Shown here one piece after another: positions 35,195 to 43,840 of a DNA stretch of 64,000 nucleotides. A model generated the notes under the pieces. The model saw only the letters and a program-made list of their open reading frames with translations. It was not told where the DNA came from and did no database searches. Every line of letters starts with the position of its first letter. Position 1 is the first letter of the stretch. Both the position numbers and the translations under genes were made by a program. Source of the DNA: an uncultured Alistipes sp. (GTDB lineage: Bacteria > Bacteroidota > Bacteroidia > Bacteroidales > Rikenellaceae); contig CALUKI010000001.1 of assembly GCA_944321175.1 (NCBI GenBank), forward strand, positions 51,835 to 115,834, given 5' to 3'.

Positions 35195-36248
35195 ATGAGA
35201 CACTTAATTATTTTATTCCTATTACTTTGTTGGAGCGTTTCATGTGGAAGGAATACCGAAAAAAAAAATCGATTATTTCGAGTTAGAGATCCATATAAAA
35301 GATAGTGAACCAATTTATTCGGATCGGGAAGCTCTGATCGGCAATATCACGAGCATGGAAATCTTCAATCATCTCCTGATCGCCCGATTGGCGCAGATCG
35401 ATTACTTCTTCGCCCTAATCGATCTGCGCGATGGTTCGCTGTTAAGCCGTTGGGGCCGCAAAGGTCGCGGACCGAATGAATATACGGCCATCGGTCCGGA
35501 TTTTTATGTGGCAGACTCTTGTCTGTGTTTTCTGGATACGGGGAAACGGGAATTGAATCGCGTACGGATTACCGATCTTCTCGATACAATGCAGAGTCCT
35601 CGGATCCAAAAGACACCGTACCCCTATACAACCTCTTTCCGGCCAAAACATATCGTTCCCGCCGGAGAGTTGTTCATTGCCAACGGTTCATTTGCTGACG
35701 GAGCATTGGGCGTGATCGACAAGAAGGGACAGATTGCCGATGAAACGATTCCCTATCCGTTCGACTGCAACCCCGTAGAGGGAATTTATCGTGGAAGTAC
35801 ATTCCAATCGAGGATAAAGTCCAATCCTCGAAGCGGGAAATTCGTCCACTACTATTTCTCCTCTGATATTTTCGAAATCCATGAAATGAAAAACTCGCAG
35901 CCGGTCCGATCCTGTCTGTCTGATTTCAGGCATATTCCAAAATTAAAAGTAAAGCCTCGTGGCAGAGCAATCTATGCTATAGACTATGAGCGAAGCATCG
36001 CTGGATTGCTACGCGTTGCAACAACCGACTCGGCGATCTATTTTACTTACAGCAACGACAGCTATGCCGCATCTGCCCAACGGCAGCACGTTACGGATGA
36101 AATTCTCTGCTTCGACTGGGAGGGTCGCAAGCAGGCGAAATATCTGCTTCCGCTCCCCGTAAAGGAGATCTGCGTTTCGGGGAATGATCTTTACGGAGTA
36201 CGGTACGATGACGACGAAATGCGCATTTACCGGTTTTCACTCAAATAA
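35195..36248 (+). CDS. TolB-like 6-bladed propeller lipoprotein (BF3164-like), frame broken at an A10 run
   Basis: Reading from ATG 35195 gives a lipoprotein signal peptide, M-R-H-L-I-I-L-F then W-S-V-S-C-G, lipidated Cys17, which then runs into a stop about 11 codons after the A run. The mature domain lies in the +1 frame (open from 35244) and covers a six-bladed propeller with the G-R-K-G-R-G-P-N-E-Y motif. The A10 run at 35259-35268 joins the two: with nine A's the frame is continuous through E-K-K-I-D-Y-F-E, giving a 350-residue lipoprotein. So the gene is either off here, a slippage-corrected gene, or has a base-call error in the run. It follows an NVEAL gene, its usual partner. The first 40 codons are AT-rich, the rest is not. 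Confidence 0.75.
35259..35268 (+). repeat. A10 homopolymer at codons 22-25 of the propeller lipoprotein
   Basis: Ten A's between ccg and tcg. Removing one A fuses the lipoprotein signal peptide to the propeller domain in frame. Runs of this length are prone to replication slippage and to transcriptional slippage. Confidence 0.9.
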
Positions 36249-36369
36249 AACACCGGGCGTTCGGAACAATCCCCGATCTGACCGGTCACAAAACGCGGCA
36301 CACGGCCGATCCCGATCAAACACAAAAACTGCGATCAAACAAGCCCTATTTTCATACAACGAAAATCCG

Positions 36370-36406
36370 TTCCGGATGATCCTTGACGGTTCATCCGGAA
36401 TTTTTT
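36370..36406 (+). terminator. Rho-independent terminator after the propeller gene
   Basis: Stem ttccggatga / tcatccggaa (36370-36379 with 36391-36400, 11-base loop) followed by six T's. Confidence 0.88.
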
Positions 36407-36452
36407 CTTCCCCATTCCGTCCGGTGCCGGTACACTTTCCGGCACCTTTGCG

Positions 36453-36460
36453 TATCTTTG
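36453..36460 (+). promoter_or_regulatory. -7 box (TATCTTTG) of the MATE exporter
   Basis: TATCTTTG lies 20 bp before the ATG at 36481. The upstream -33 region has only a weak TTTCC. Confidence 0.6.
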
Positions 36461-36480
36461 CGGCGACTCAGAGAGACAAA

Positions 36481-37842
36481 ATGGCTGTATCCAAACAGAT
36501 GACCGAGGGGCCTGCCCTGCCCCTGATTTTCAACTTTACCCTGCCGCTGCTGTTGGGCAACCTGCTCCAACAGGCCTATTCACTGGTCGATGCCGCAATC
36601 GTCGGCCGGTTCCTTGGCATCGACGCACTGGCCGGCGTCGGAGCCAGCAGTTCGGTCATCTTCCTCATCCTGGGGTTCTGCAACGGCTGCTGCTGCGGAT
36701 TCGGAATCCCCGTCGCACAGCGGTTCGGAGCGCTCGACTACGCAGACATGCGACGCTACGTTGCAAATGCGCTCCATCTGGCCGTCGGGATCTCCATCTC
36801 GGTGGCACTGCTGACCAGCATCTTTTGCGCCGACATCCTGCGGGCCATGCGAACACCCGAAAACATCTTCGACAACGCCTACCTCTACCTGCTCGTCACC
36901 TTCATCGGCATCCCCTGCACCCTCTTCTACAACCTGCTGTCGAACATCATCCGCGCATTGGGCGACAGCCGCACGCCGTTCTGGTTCCTGCTCTTCTCGG
37001 CCATCCTCAACATCGCCCTCGACCTCTTCTGCATCCTTACGCTCGGATGGGGCGTTCTCGGCGCCGCCATTGCGACCGTCGTCGCCCAAGGCATTTCGGC
37101 ATTGCTCTGCTACATCTACATGTACCGCCATTTCGAAATCCTCCGCAGCACGGCCGAAGAACGCCGTTTCCGGTCGCGGCATGCCCGCACGCTGCTCTCC
37201 ATCGGCGTGCCGATGGGTCTCCAGTTCTCCATTACCGCCATCGGAAGCATCATGCTCCAAAGCGCCAACAACGCATTGGGATCGGCCTGCGTCGCGGCCT
37301 TCACCGCCGGCGTGCGCATCAAGATGTTCATCATTTCGCCCTTCGAGAGTCTCGGAATGGCTATGGCGACCTATACCGGACACAACTACGGCGCCGTGAA
37401 ACCCGAACGTATCTGGCAGGGAATCAAGGCCAGCGCCGGCATGATGATCACCTATGCCCTGTTTGCGTTCCTCGTTCTCTTTTTCGGCGCCGATCTCTTC
37501 GCACGGCTCTTCATCGACCCCACCGAAACGGAGATCATGGCCGATACACGGCTCTTTCTGCATGTATCCAGCTATTTCTTCCCCACACTCGGACTGCTCT
37601 GCATCCTCCGTTACACGATTCAGGGCGCCGGCTATACCAAACTCGCCATGCTGTCGGGCGTCTCGGAGATGATTGCCCGAACGGTGGTCAGCCTGTGGAT
37701 CGTACCCGCCGTCGGGTATCTGGCCGTATGTTTCGGCGATCCTTCGGCCTGGATTGCCGCCGACCTCTTTCTGATTCCCGCCTTCATCCATGTCTATGGG
37801 CGGTTGAAAAGGATGGTCCCGCCCGCACCGAAGAGATCCTGA
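36481..37842 (+). CDS. MATE-family efflux transporter
   Basis: A 453-residue inner-membrane protein with about 12 hydrophobic segments in two similar halves, as usual for MATE. The early P-L-L-L-G-N-L-L-Q-Q-A-Y segment and V-D-A-A-I-V-G-R-F-L-G are typical. These proteins export cationic drugs or toxic metabolites in exchange for Na+ or H+. The ATG at 36481, 20 bp after the promoter box, is preferred to an upstream one that overlaps the propeller gene. Substrate unknown. Confidence 0.9.
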   Translation: MAVSKQMTEGPALPLIFNFTLPLLLGNLLQQAYSLVDAAIVGRFLGIDALAGVGASSSVIFLILGFCNGCCCGFGIPVAQRFGALDYADMRRYVANALHLAVGISISVALLTSIFCADILRAMRTPENIFDNAYLYLLVTFIGIPCTLFYNLLSNIIRALGDSRTPFWFLLFSAILNIALDLFCILTLGWGVLGAAIATVVAQGISALLCYIYMYRHFEILRSTAEERRFRSRHARTLLSIGVPMGLQFSITAIGSIMLQSANNALGSACVAAFTAGVRIKMFIISPFESLGMAMATYTGHNYGAVKPERIWQGIKASAGMMITYALFAFLVLFFGADLFARLFIDPTETEIMADTRLFLHVSSYFFPTLGLLCILRYTIQGAGYTKLAMLSGVSEMIARTVVSLWIVPAVGYLAVCFGDPSAWIAADLFLIPAFIHVYGRLKRMVPPAPKRS

Positions 37843-37923
37843 AACAGCAAAAAAACGGGACGCCGGCTCTCACGCGCTCCCCGCTGCCGGAGACCGCGAA
37901 CAGACAGAAAGGAGCCTCTTCCG

Positions 37924-37932
37924 CCCCCCCCC
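37924..37932. repeat. C9 homopolymer in the MATE-gdhA gap
   Basis: Nine C's after ccg, followed by a repeated agatcccga unit (37936-37952). The gap 37843-38024 holds no gene. Confidence 0.9.
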
Positions 37933-38024
37933 AAAGATCCCGAAGATCCCGAAGGCAACCCCTCCGGACAAAAAACGGCCCGATCAAAATCGCCGGAGCC
38001 GAAACAGCGTTCCGATCCGCAGAA

Positions 38025-38073
38025 GAAACAGCGGTCGGGAACACCCCATTAGGGCGTTCCCGACCGCTGTTTC
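38025..38073. terminator. Bidirectional hairpin between the MATE gene and gdhA
   Basis: An 18-bp perfect stem (38025-38042 with 38056-38073) with a 13-base loop between two converging genes. There is no T run, but position and strength support a termination role. Confidence 0.75.
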
Positions 38074-38121
38074 AGCAGCATGCGAATGCGTCCGGGCCCT
38101 TCCGTGGCCCTGGAATCCGCA

Positions 38122-39456
38122 CTACAGCACGCCCTGTTCGACCATCGACTTCGCAACCTTCATGAAGCCGGCGATATTGGCGCCCTTCATGTAGTTGATA
38201 TAGCCCGGTTCGGTGCCGTACTCCAGACAGGCATGGTGAATCGACGACATGATGTGATGCAGCCGATTGTCCACCTCCTCGGCCGTCCAGTTGTATTTCA
38301 TTGCGTTCTGGCTCATCTCCAGCCCCGATGTCGCCACGCCGCCGGCATTGACCGCCTTGCCCGGTCCGTAAGGGATCTTCGCAGCGATGAACGCATCGAT
38401 TGCCTCGGGACGGCAGCCCATGTTCGAAACCTCGGCCACAACCTTTACCCCGTTGGCGATCAGCTGCCTTGCATCTTCGCCATCCAGTTCGTTCTGCGTG
38501 GCGCACGGCATCGCGATATCGACCTTCCGCTCCCAGGGCTTGCGGCCCGCAAAGAACTGCGATCCGGGGAACCTCTCCGCATAGGGAGCCACGACATCGT
38601 TGTTCGATGCACGCAATTCGAGCATGTAGGCGATCTTCTCCTTGTTCAGGCCCTCCGGATCGTAGATGTAGCCGTCGGGACCCGATATCGTAACGACCTT
38701 CGCGCCCAGCTCCGTCGCCTTGGTCGCAACGCCCCATGCCACGTTCCCGAAGCCCGAAATGGCGATCACCTGCCCGGCGATATCCATCCCTGCCGTCTGA
38801 AGCATCTGGCGCAGGAAATAGACGGCGCCGAAGCCCGTTGCCTCCGGACGGATCAACGACCCGCCGTAGGTCATGCCCTTGCCGGTCAATACGCCCGTAT
38901 TCTCACGGGCCAGCTTCCGATACATGCCGTACAGGTAGCCGATCTCGCGTCCGCCGACACCGATGTCCCCCGCAGGAACATCCGTCTCCGGACCGATATG
39001 ACGCCACAGCTCGACCATGAAGGCCTGGCAGAAACGCATCACCTCGGCATCCGATTTTCCCTTCGGATTAAAATCCGAACCGCCCTTGGCGCCGCCCATC
39101 GGCAACGTTGTCAGCGCATTCTTGAAGATCTGCTCGAAACCGAGGAATTTCAGAATCGAGGGATTGACCGACGGATGGAACCGCAAACCGCCCTTGTAGG
39201 GGCCGATGGCATTGTTGAACTGAAAACGATAACCCGTATTGACCTGCACCTCCCCGCGATCGTTCACCCAAACGACCTTGAAGGTAAAACTGCGATCGGG
39301 TTCCACGATCCGTTCCGCTATTTTGTTGGCTTCAAATTCAGGGTGTTGGTTGTAGGTCTCCTCGACGGTCGTCAAAACCTCACGGACTGCCTGCAGATAC
39401 TCGCTTTCACCCGGGTGCTTGCGCTCGAGTTCAGCCATTAGTTTGTTGACGTTCAT
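38122..39456 (-). CDS. gdhA: Glutamate dehydrogenase (NADP-type)
   Basis: A 444-residue hexameric enzyme that fixes ammonium onto 2-oxoglutarate to give glutamate. P-M-G-G-A-K-G-G-S-D-F-N-P-K-G-K near residue 110 holds catalytic and substrate-binding lysines; the second domain has the dinucleotide-binding G-F-G-N-V-A-W-G. Length and the K-P-W-E segment fit the anabolic NADP form found across Bacteroidota. It is a single gene with a -7 box 45 bp upstream. Cofactor preference is inferred from family. Confidence 0.95.
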   Translation of the reverse strand: MNVNKLMAELERKHPGESEYLQAVREVLTTVEETYNQHPEFEANKIAERIVEPDRSFTFKVVWVNDRGEVQVNTGYRFQFNNAIGPYKGGLRFHPSVNPSILKFLGFEQIFKNALTTLPMGGAKGGSDFNPKGKSDAEVMRFCQAFMVELWRHIGPETDVPAGDIGVGGREIGYLYGMYRKLARENTGVLTGKGMTYGGSLIRPEATGFGAVYFLRQMLQTAGMDIAGQVIAISGFGNVAWGVATKATELGAKVVTISGPDGYIYDPEGLNKEKIAYMLELRASNNDVVAPYAERFPGSQFFAGRKPWERKVDIAMPCATQNELDGEDARQLIANGVKVVAEVSNMGCRPEAIDAFIAAKIPYGPGKAVNAGGVATSGLEMSQNAMKYNWTAEEVDNRLHHIMSSIHHACLEYGTEPGYINYMKGANIAGFMKVAKSMVEQGVL

Positions 39457-39500
39457 AGGATGATGGTTTAAAGTTTTTTCGGTTTACATATCGATTGTTA

Positions 39501-39508
39501 CAAATATA
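39501..39508 (-). promoter_or_regulatory. -7 box (TATATTTG) of gdhA
   Basis: The minus strand reads TATATTTG, with a T run about 13-18 bp upstream as a weak -33 region. Confidence 0.6.
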
Positions 39509-39550
39509 ACGATTTTCCCGAAAAAATATCATCCCCGCACCTGTTTTTTT

Positions 39551-40222
39551 TTACAGATTATCATTCCGTGCGCCGCTTTCCGCAGAGACAGGCGAAAGAA
39601 GCAGCTCTTCGAGCCGGATCTTCGGGACATAATGGACTCCGTCCCGCCGGTAATATGCCAGGTCATCGCCCGCTCCGACCTCGACCAGTTCAATCCGTTC
39701 GAGGCTCTTTCCGATCGCAAGAATCAAAATCGGGTCATACGGCAGCGCAAACGCCTCGCGGATCGCCTCGCGATCGAACGCCCCGATGCACAAACCGTTC
39801 AGGCCGATCTCTACGGCCTGAAGCAGCATGCTCTGCACCGCAATTCCCAGATCGATGTCGATCCACCGGTCCTCGGCAACCGTCGAACAGATGATGATGC
39901 AGGCGTTCGGTTCCGTACCCGGCAGCGGAAGATGCAGCTCCGGCAACGCCCCGCCCATACGGATATGGGGCAGCACCTTGGCCATTTCGTCGGACAGAAC
40001 CGGGCGCAAACGCAGCGATTGCCGGTTGCGGGCCGACGGAATCTTCGTACAGACCGCGGCAATCCGCCGGAGCTGATCCCCGCGCACCAGAAAACGGGAG
40101 TCGTAACCGCGCACGCTGCGGTTCCGCCGCAACAGCCGCTCCAGCGTAACGGCCGGACGCCGTGCCTCCGCCGGTTGCGACCGATACTCCTCCATTCTGC
40201 GTTCCAGATAGTTGTCTGCCAT
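39551..40222 (-). CDS. Nitroreductase-family FMN oxidoreductase
   Basis: A 223-residue protein of the NfnB/nitroreductase fold. The R-N-R-S-V-R-G-Y-D start supplies FMN-phosphate contacts, and D-I-D-L-G-I-A-V-Q-S-M-L-L-Q-A at about 120-134 is the conserved central helix. The start at 40222 (M-A-D-N-Y-L-E-R-R) is preferred over an ATG four codons upstream as it matches the usual beginning. It likely reduces quinones or nitro compounds with NAD(P)H. Its position after the long ATP-grasp gene on the same strand (96 bp gap) may allow co-transcription. Confidence 0.85.
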   Translation of the reverse strand: MADNYLERRMEEYRSQPAEARRPAVTLERLLRRNRSVRGYDSRFLVRGDQLRRIAAVCTKIPSARNRQSLRLRPVLSDEMAKVLPHIRMGGALPELHLPLPGTEPNACIIICSTVAEDRWIDIDLGIAVQSMLLQAVEIGLNGLCIGAFDREAIREAFALPYDPILILAIGKSLERIELVEVGAGDDLAYYRRDGVHYVPKIRLEELLLSPVSAESGARNDNL

Positions 40223-40318
40223 ATGACATTGCAATTATAACGTTCGACGATGAACGGACTCTTCACATTCTTCTTTCATTCTCGCCGCCGCAGCGGGACA
40301 GCGGTTCGGCCGTATGAT

Positions 40319-43318
40319 TCAGCCTCCGATTCCGTCCGGCGGGGCCAGCCGCACGATCCCCCGATTCGACCGCCCGTCGATATAGACCCACAACGGATCG
40401 TCGAACGTCACGCGGCGCAGGTATTCCCCCTCCTCCGCGGCCGGCAGCGCATCGAGCCGTTCGAGGTCGAACCGTCCGTCGCCCATGTAGGGATTGATTG
40501 TCAGGTAGCCGACGCCCAGCGACGTCACGTTCTGGAAAAAATGGGTTCCCTGACTCGGTTCCACCCGAAAACGCTCCAGCCCGCACTCGACAATCACCCG
40601 CGCCTCGGTGATGTGCTGCCACTTCACGGGAATACCCAGGAAAGGGTCGCTCGAACCCCAGCGCCCCGGACCGACAAGGACATATCCCCTTCGCATCTCC
40701 CGCATGCGGACATTGAGCGCATCCAGCTCCGCAACGATCCGCTCCGTCGAGAGCGAGTCAAAACGGTCGGGACGGACATAGACAATATCGCGGATGTCGG
40801 GCATGTTGCCGACACCCAGCGCACTCTCGGCATAAACAAGCGCATCATCGACAGGCACACGGCTCCAGTCAAGCGCACGGTTGTCGTTGTTGTCGATGAT
40901 CGGACGGATCTGCAACAGGTTGAAGATCCGCTGCTGACCGTAGGGGACATCCATGTTGACGGCAAACTCCACTTCGACGGGACAGCGCATCTCTTCGGCG
41001 CCCAGCCGCAGAATATCCCGCACGATCTCCGCCAGCGGGAATGTCTCGTATTTGAGTATCGCATTGAACGTAAGCACCCGCCGACCCTCGTCCATCGGAG
41101 AATCGGAGATCCGTTCGTTGGCACGGTCCCAGACCGACGCTACGAACCGCGTCTGGCGCATCGGCGACACCTCGGAAAGCGTCAGCCGCCGGATATTGAC
41201 CGCATCGTCCGTCGAGGTGCGGAATGCCTCCGGCCGCAAATCGAGCGCCAACACCTCGTTCTGCGTATCGCGCAGCGCCAGCTCCGGCGTCGAGGTCTGC
41301 AACACCTTCTGCGGATAAAAAGGCGAAAAGCGCAAGGTCTTGCCGCCATCGACCACCAGTTTCCCCAATCCGAGGGCGATGCTGCAAATTCCCTCTTCGG
41401 GCGTCTCGTCACCCAGCGGATAGTAGTTGATCGACCGCGCGACACCCGAAATCGTCGGAAAAAAGAATCCGTTCTCCTCCGTACCGCACACCTCCTGAAT
41501 CACAACGGCCATCTTCTCCTCCGCAATCAGATTCTGCGAGGACTGGACATAAGCCTTCGATGCCGCGAAATAGGTCGAGGCATAGACGCTTTTGATCGCC
41601 TTTTGCAGCAACCGCAGCATCCGGTCTTCGTTGTCGGCGACATACGGGATCATATAGGTCGAATAGATGCCGGCGAAGGGCTGGTAGTGCGAATCCTCCA
41701 GCTTCGACGACGACCGAATCGCCAAAGGCCCCCGCACCGTCCGCACATAGGCTTTCAAGGCTTCGCGCAACTGATAGGGCAGCGTCGAACTGACAAATTC
41801 CGAAAGGATCTCCTCGTCGGTCATATCCGCACCGATCACATACTCCAGTCCGTTGCTGCGGATGAAGGCGTCGAAATAATCGGTCGCCACAACCACCGTC
41901 CGGGGGATCGTGACACGCACATTCTCGTATTTCGCATACTGGCTGTGCTTTACCAGCATGCTGTTCATGAAGGCCAGACCGCGTGCCTTGCCGCCCAGCG
42001 AACCGTCGCCGATACGCGCAAAGGCGATCGCATCGGAATAGGTATCCGGCGAGAACCGCGCGACCACCCCCTGTCCCAACAGCGTCCGATAATCACGGAT
42101 AAGCGTTACAAGGGCTTTGCGATGCTCTTCCGTCGAATGGAAATGGCTGCCGTTGAGACGCCTAATCGAGGCGGCCAACGGGAACAGGCCCCGCGAATAG
42201 AGCCATTTCGAAAGATTGTTCTGCGACGTATTGTACTCGAAGACATCGTCCGGAACCGTCGCTATGAGCTGCTGCATCTCATAAAGGTCCTTCGCGCGCC
42301 CGATTACCTCTCCCGTAGCAAGATCCTTGAAGAGGAAATCGCCGAAGGCGAACTCCGCATCGATGAAATCCGACAACTCCTGCAACAATGTCTTGGAGTT
42401 CTTCGCGATGAATCCGGCATTGAGCGCCCGCGCCTGCTCGGCAAAAGAGGTCTGCGACGACTGCAGCAGAACCGGCATCAAGGGGTTGTCCGCCTTGATC
42501 AGACGGCAGAAATCGATGCCCGCATCCAGCTTCTCGGACGAAGGGGCGTCGCCCTTGTGCAAGACAAACCCCATGTCGGAGATGACTCCCAACAGATTGT
42601 TTTTGTATTTCTCATAAAGCGCTACGGCATCCGCATAGTTCGTCGCCAGCAGAATCTTCGGACGGGCACGTTTGCGCAAAACCTGCTGCTGTTCGTTGAA
42701 GGCATCCTTCAGGAATTCCGTATTCTGCTGAAGGATGAGCTTGTAAAGCGCCGGCAGATAGGTCGAATAGAAGCGCACCGAGTCTTCGACGAGCAGGATC
42801 GCCTGTACGCCGCCCGTCAGGATATCCTCTTCGGCATTCATCAGATCCTCCGTAAGCTTGATGATGCCGATGATCAGATCGGTATTTCCGCTCCATGAGA
42901 AAATGTAATCGATGCCCGACGTATCCTTTTCATCGATCCGCCGATAGATATCTTTCGAAAAGCTCGTCAGCAGGACCACCGGAATCCGGGCATACCGCTC
43001 CTTGACGACCTTCGAAAAATCGAAGACGTCGGGCTCGCCGACATTGAACATCGTCAGGATGAAATCGAAACTCGCATCCTCTTCAAGCATCGCGAGGGCC
43101 TCCGAAGTCGAACTCACGCGCGTAAGCGACGGCGGATTCGACAGATTCAGATCGATGTATTCCCGGTTGATCTGCTGCTCGATATGGCCGTCCTCCTCAA
43201 GAATATACCCGTCGTAGCTGCAACAGATCAGCAGGATCTTGTGGATCCGGTGTTTCATGAAACGATAAACGGTCGTCTGTTCGGCCTCCTGCGGCCGTGC
43301 ATCCCAATTGCTCTCCAT
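40319..43318 (-). CDS. Receiver-domain / PEP synthase-like ATP-grasp protein
   Basis: A 999-residue protein. Residues about 25-160 are a first receiver-like domain in which the phosphoacceptor Asp is not evident. Residues about 172-318 form a second receiver with E178/D179, D248 in V-I-S-D-M-G, S287/S288 and K306, so this one looks phosphorylatable. Residues about 438-975 are a PPDK/PEP-synthase ATP-grasp domain: L-G-G-K-A-R-G-L and A-I-R-S-S-S-K-L-E-D, ending in G-P-G-R-W-G-S-S-D-P. The phosphohistidine swivel and PEP-binding domains of true PEP synthase are missing. So it may be a signalling kinase rather than a metabolic enzyme. A homologous family exists in Bacteroidota; its function is not known to me. 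Confidence 0.85.
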   Translation of the reverse strand: MESNWDARPQEAEQTTVYRFMKHRIHKILLICCSYDGYILEEDGHIEQQINREYIDLNLSNPPSLTRVSSTSEALAMLEEDASFDFILTMFNVGEPDVFDFSKVVKERYARIPVVLLTSFSKDIYRRIDEKDTSGIDYIFSWSGNTDLIIGIIKLTEDLMNAEEDILTGGVQAILLVEDSVRFYSTYLPALYKLILQQNTEFLKDAFNEQQQVLRKRARPKILLATNYADAVALYEKYKNNLLGVISDMGFVLHKGDAPSSEKLDAGIDFCRLIKADNPLMPVLLQSSQTSFAEQARALNAGFIAKNSKTLLQELSDFIDAEFAFGDFLFKDLATGEVIGRAKDLYEMQQLIATVPDDVFEYNTSQNNLSKWLYSRGLFPLAASIRRLNGSHFHSTEEHRKALVTLIRDYRTLLGQGVVARFSPDTYSDAIAFARIGDGSLGGKARGLAFMNSMLVKHSQYAKYENVRVTIPRTVVVATDYFDAFIRSNGLEYVIGADMTDEEILSEFVSSTLPYQLREALKAYVRTVRGPLAIRSSSKLEDSHYQPFAGIYSTYMIPYVADNEDRMLRLLQKAIKSVYASTYFAASKAYVQSSQNLIAEEKMAVVIQEVCGTEENGFFFPTISGVARSINYYPLGDETPEEGICSIALGLGKLVVDGGKTLRFSPFYPQKVLQTSTPELALRDTQNEVLALDLRPEAFRTSTDDAVNIRRLTLSEVSPMRQTRFVASVWDRANERISDSPMDEGRRVLTFNAILKYETFPLAEIVRDILRLGAEEMRCPVEVEFAVNMDVPYGQQRIFNLLQIRPIIDNNDNRALDWSRVPVDDALVYAESALGVGNMPDIRDIVYVRPDRFDSLSTERIVAELDALNVRMREMRRGYVLVGPGRWGSSDPFLGIPVKWQHITEARVIVECGLERFRVEPSQGTHFFQNVTSLGVGYLTINPYMGDGRFDLERLDALPAAEEGEYLRRVTFDDPLWVYIDGRSNRGIVRLAPPDGIGG

Positions 43319-43802
43319 CGTATTCGCTGTCTTTCGTATGACTGATTATTCGCAAACCACTGCCCTGTTCAGGGATCCCCGCCGGAACGCGCCCCCTGGC
43401 ACCACCGGCCTCGTCAACGTGCGGGATAACGGTCGCAAATTTCCGTTTCGCTCCGGCGCATATCTCTTATCAGCGACCTCCCGGCCTGTCAGCCCCCCCC
43501 CTCTGGAAAGATAAGGGCCGTCGGCAACGCCCGAAACCAAAACCGTTCCGCCCCCAATTTACTCGCAATATTCGCAAAATTTCCCGGCATCTGCAAGCAA
43601 ATGACCGGAAACTTGGCCTGCGGGCAGGGCAATATGCCCCGCACCCAGCCGGCCGTACAGCACTCCCCGTTCCGGCAAACACCTTCGGAAAAGGCCGCAC
43701 AACGGCAAAGGGCGATGCCGCTGCGGCAAACGGCGGAGCTGCAGCTGCGCCGGCCGGAGGGCGGAAACATCCATGGAGCATGCCGGAATCACGAAAAATG
43801 AT
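43319..43802. other. Non-coding divergent region with a C9 run (43493-43501)
   Basis: About 480 bp without a believable gene. Nine C's at 43493-43501 (G9 on the minus strand) lie about 175 bp upstream of the ATP-grasp gene start. The minus strand has TATCTTTC just before the G run, a near match to a -7 box. The rest is GC-rich and without obvious repeats. Confidence 0.55.
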
Positions 43803-43810
43803 TATCTTTG
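43803..43810 (+). promoter_or_regulatory. -7 box (TATCTTTG) of the GNAT-like/gcvT genes
   Basis: TATCTTTG lies 30 bp before the ATG at 43841. No good -33 element is visible. Confidence 0.6.
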
Positions 43811-43840
43811 TCAGACGATTCATCCATTTCATCCATCCCG

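Noticed and set aside
40250..42898. 882-codon plus-strand frame opposite the receiver/ATP-grasp gene
   Set aside because: Same reason: shadow of a well-supported gene, Arg/His-rich composition, no start signals.
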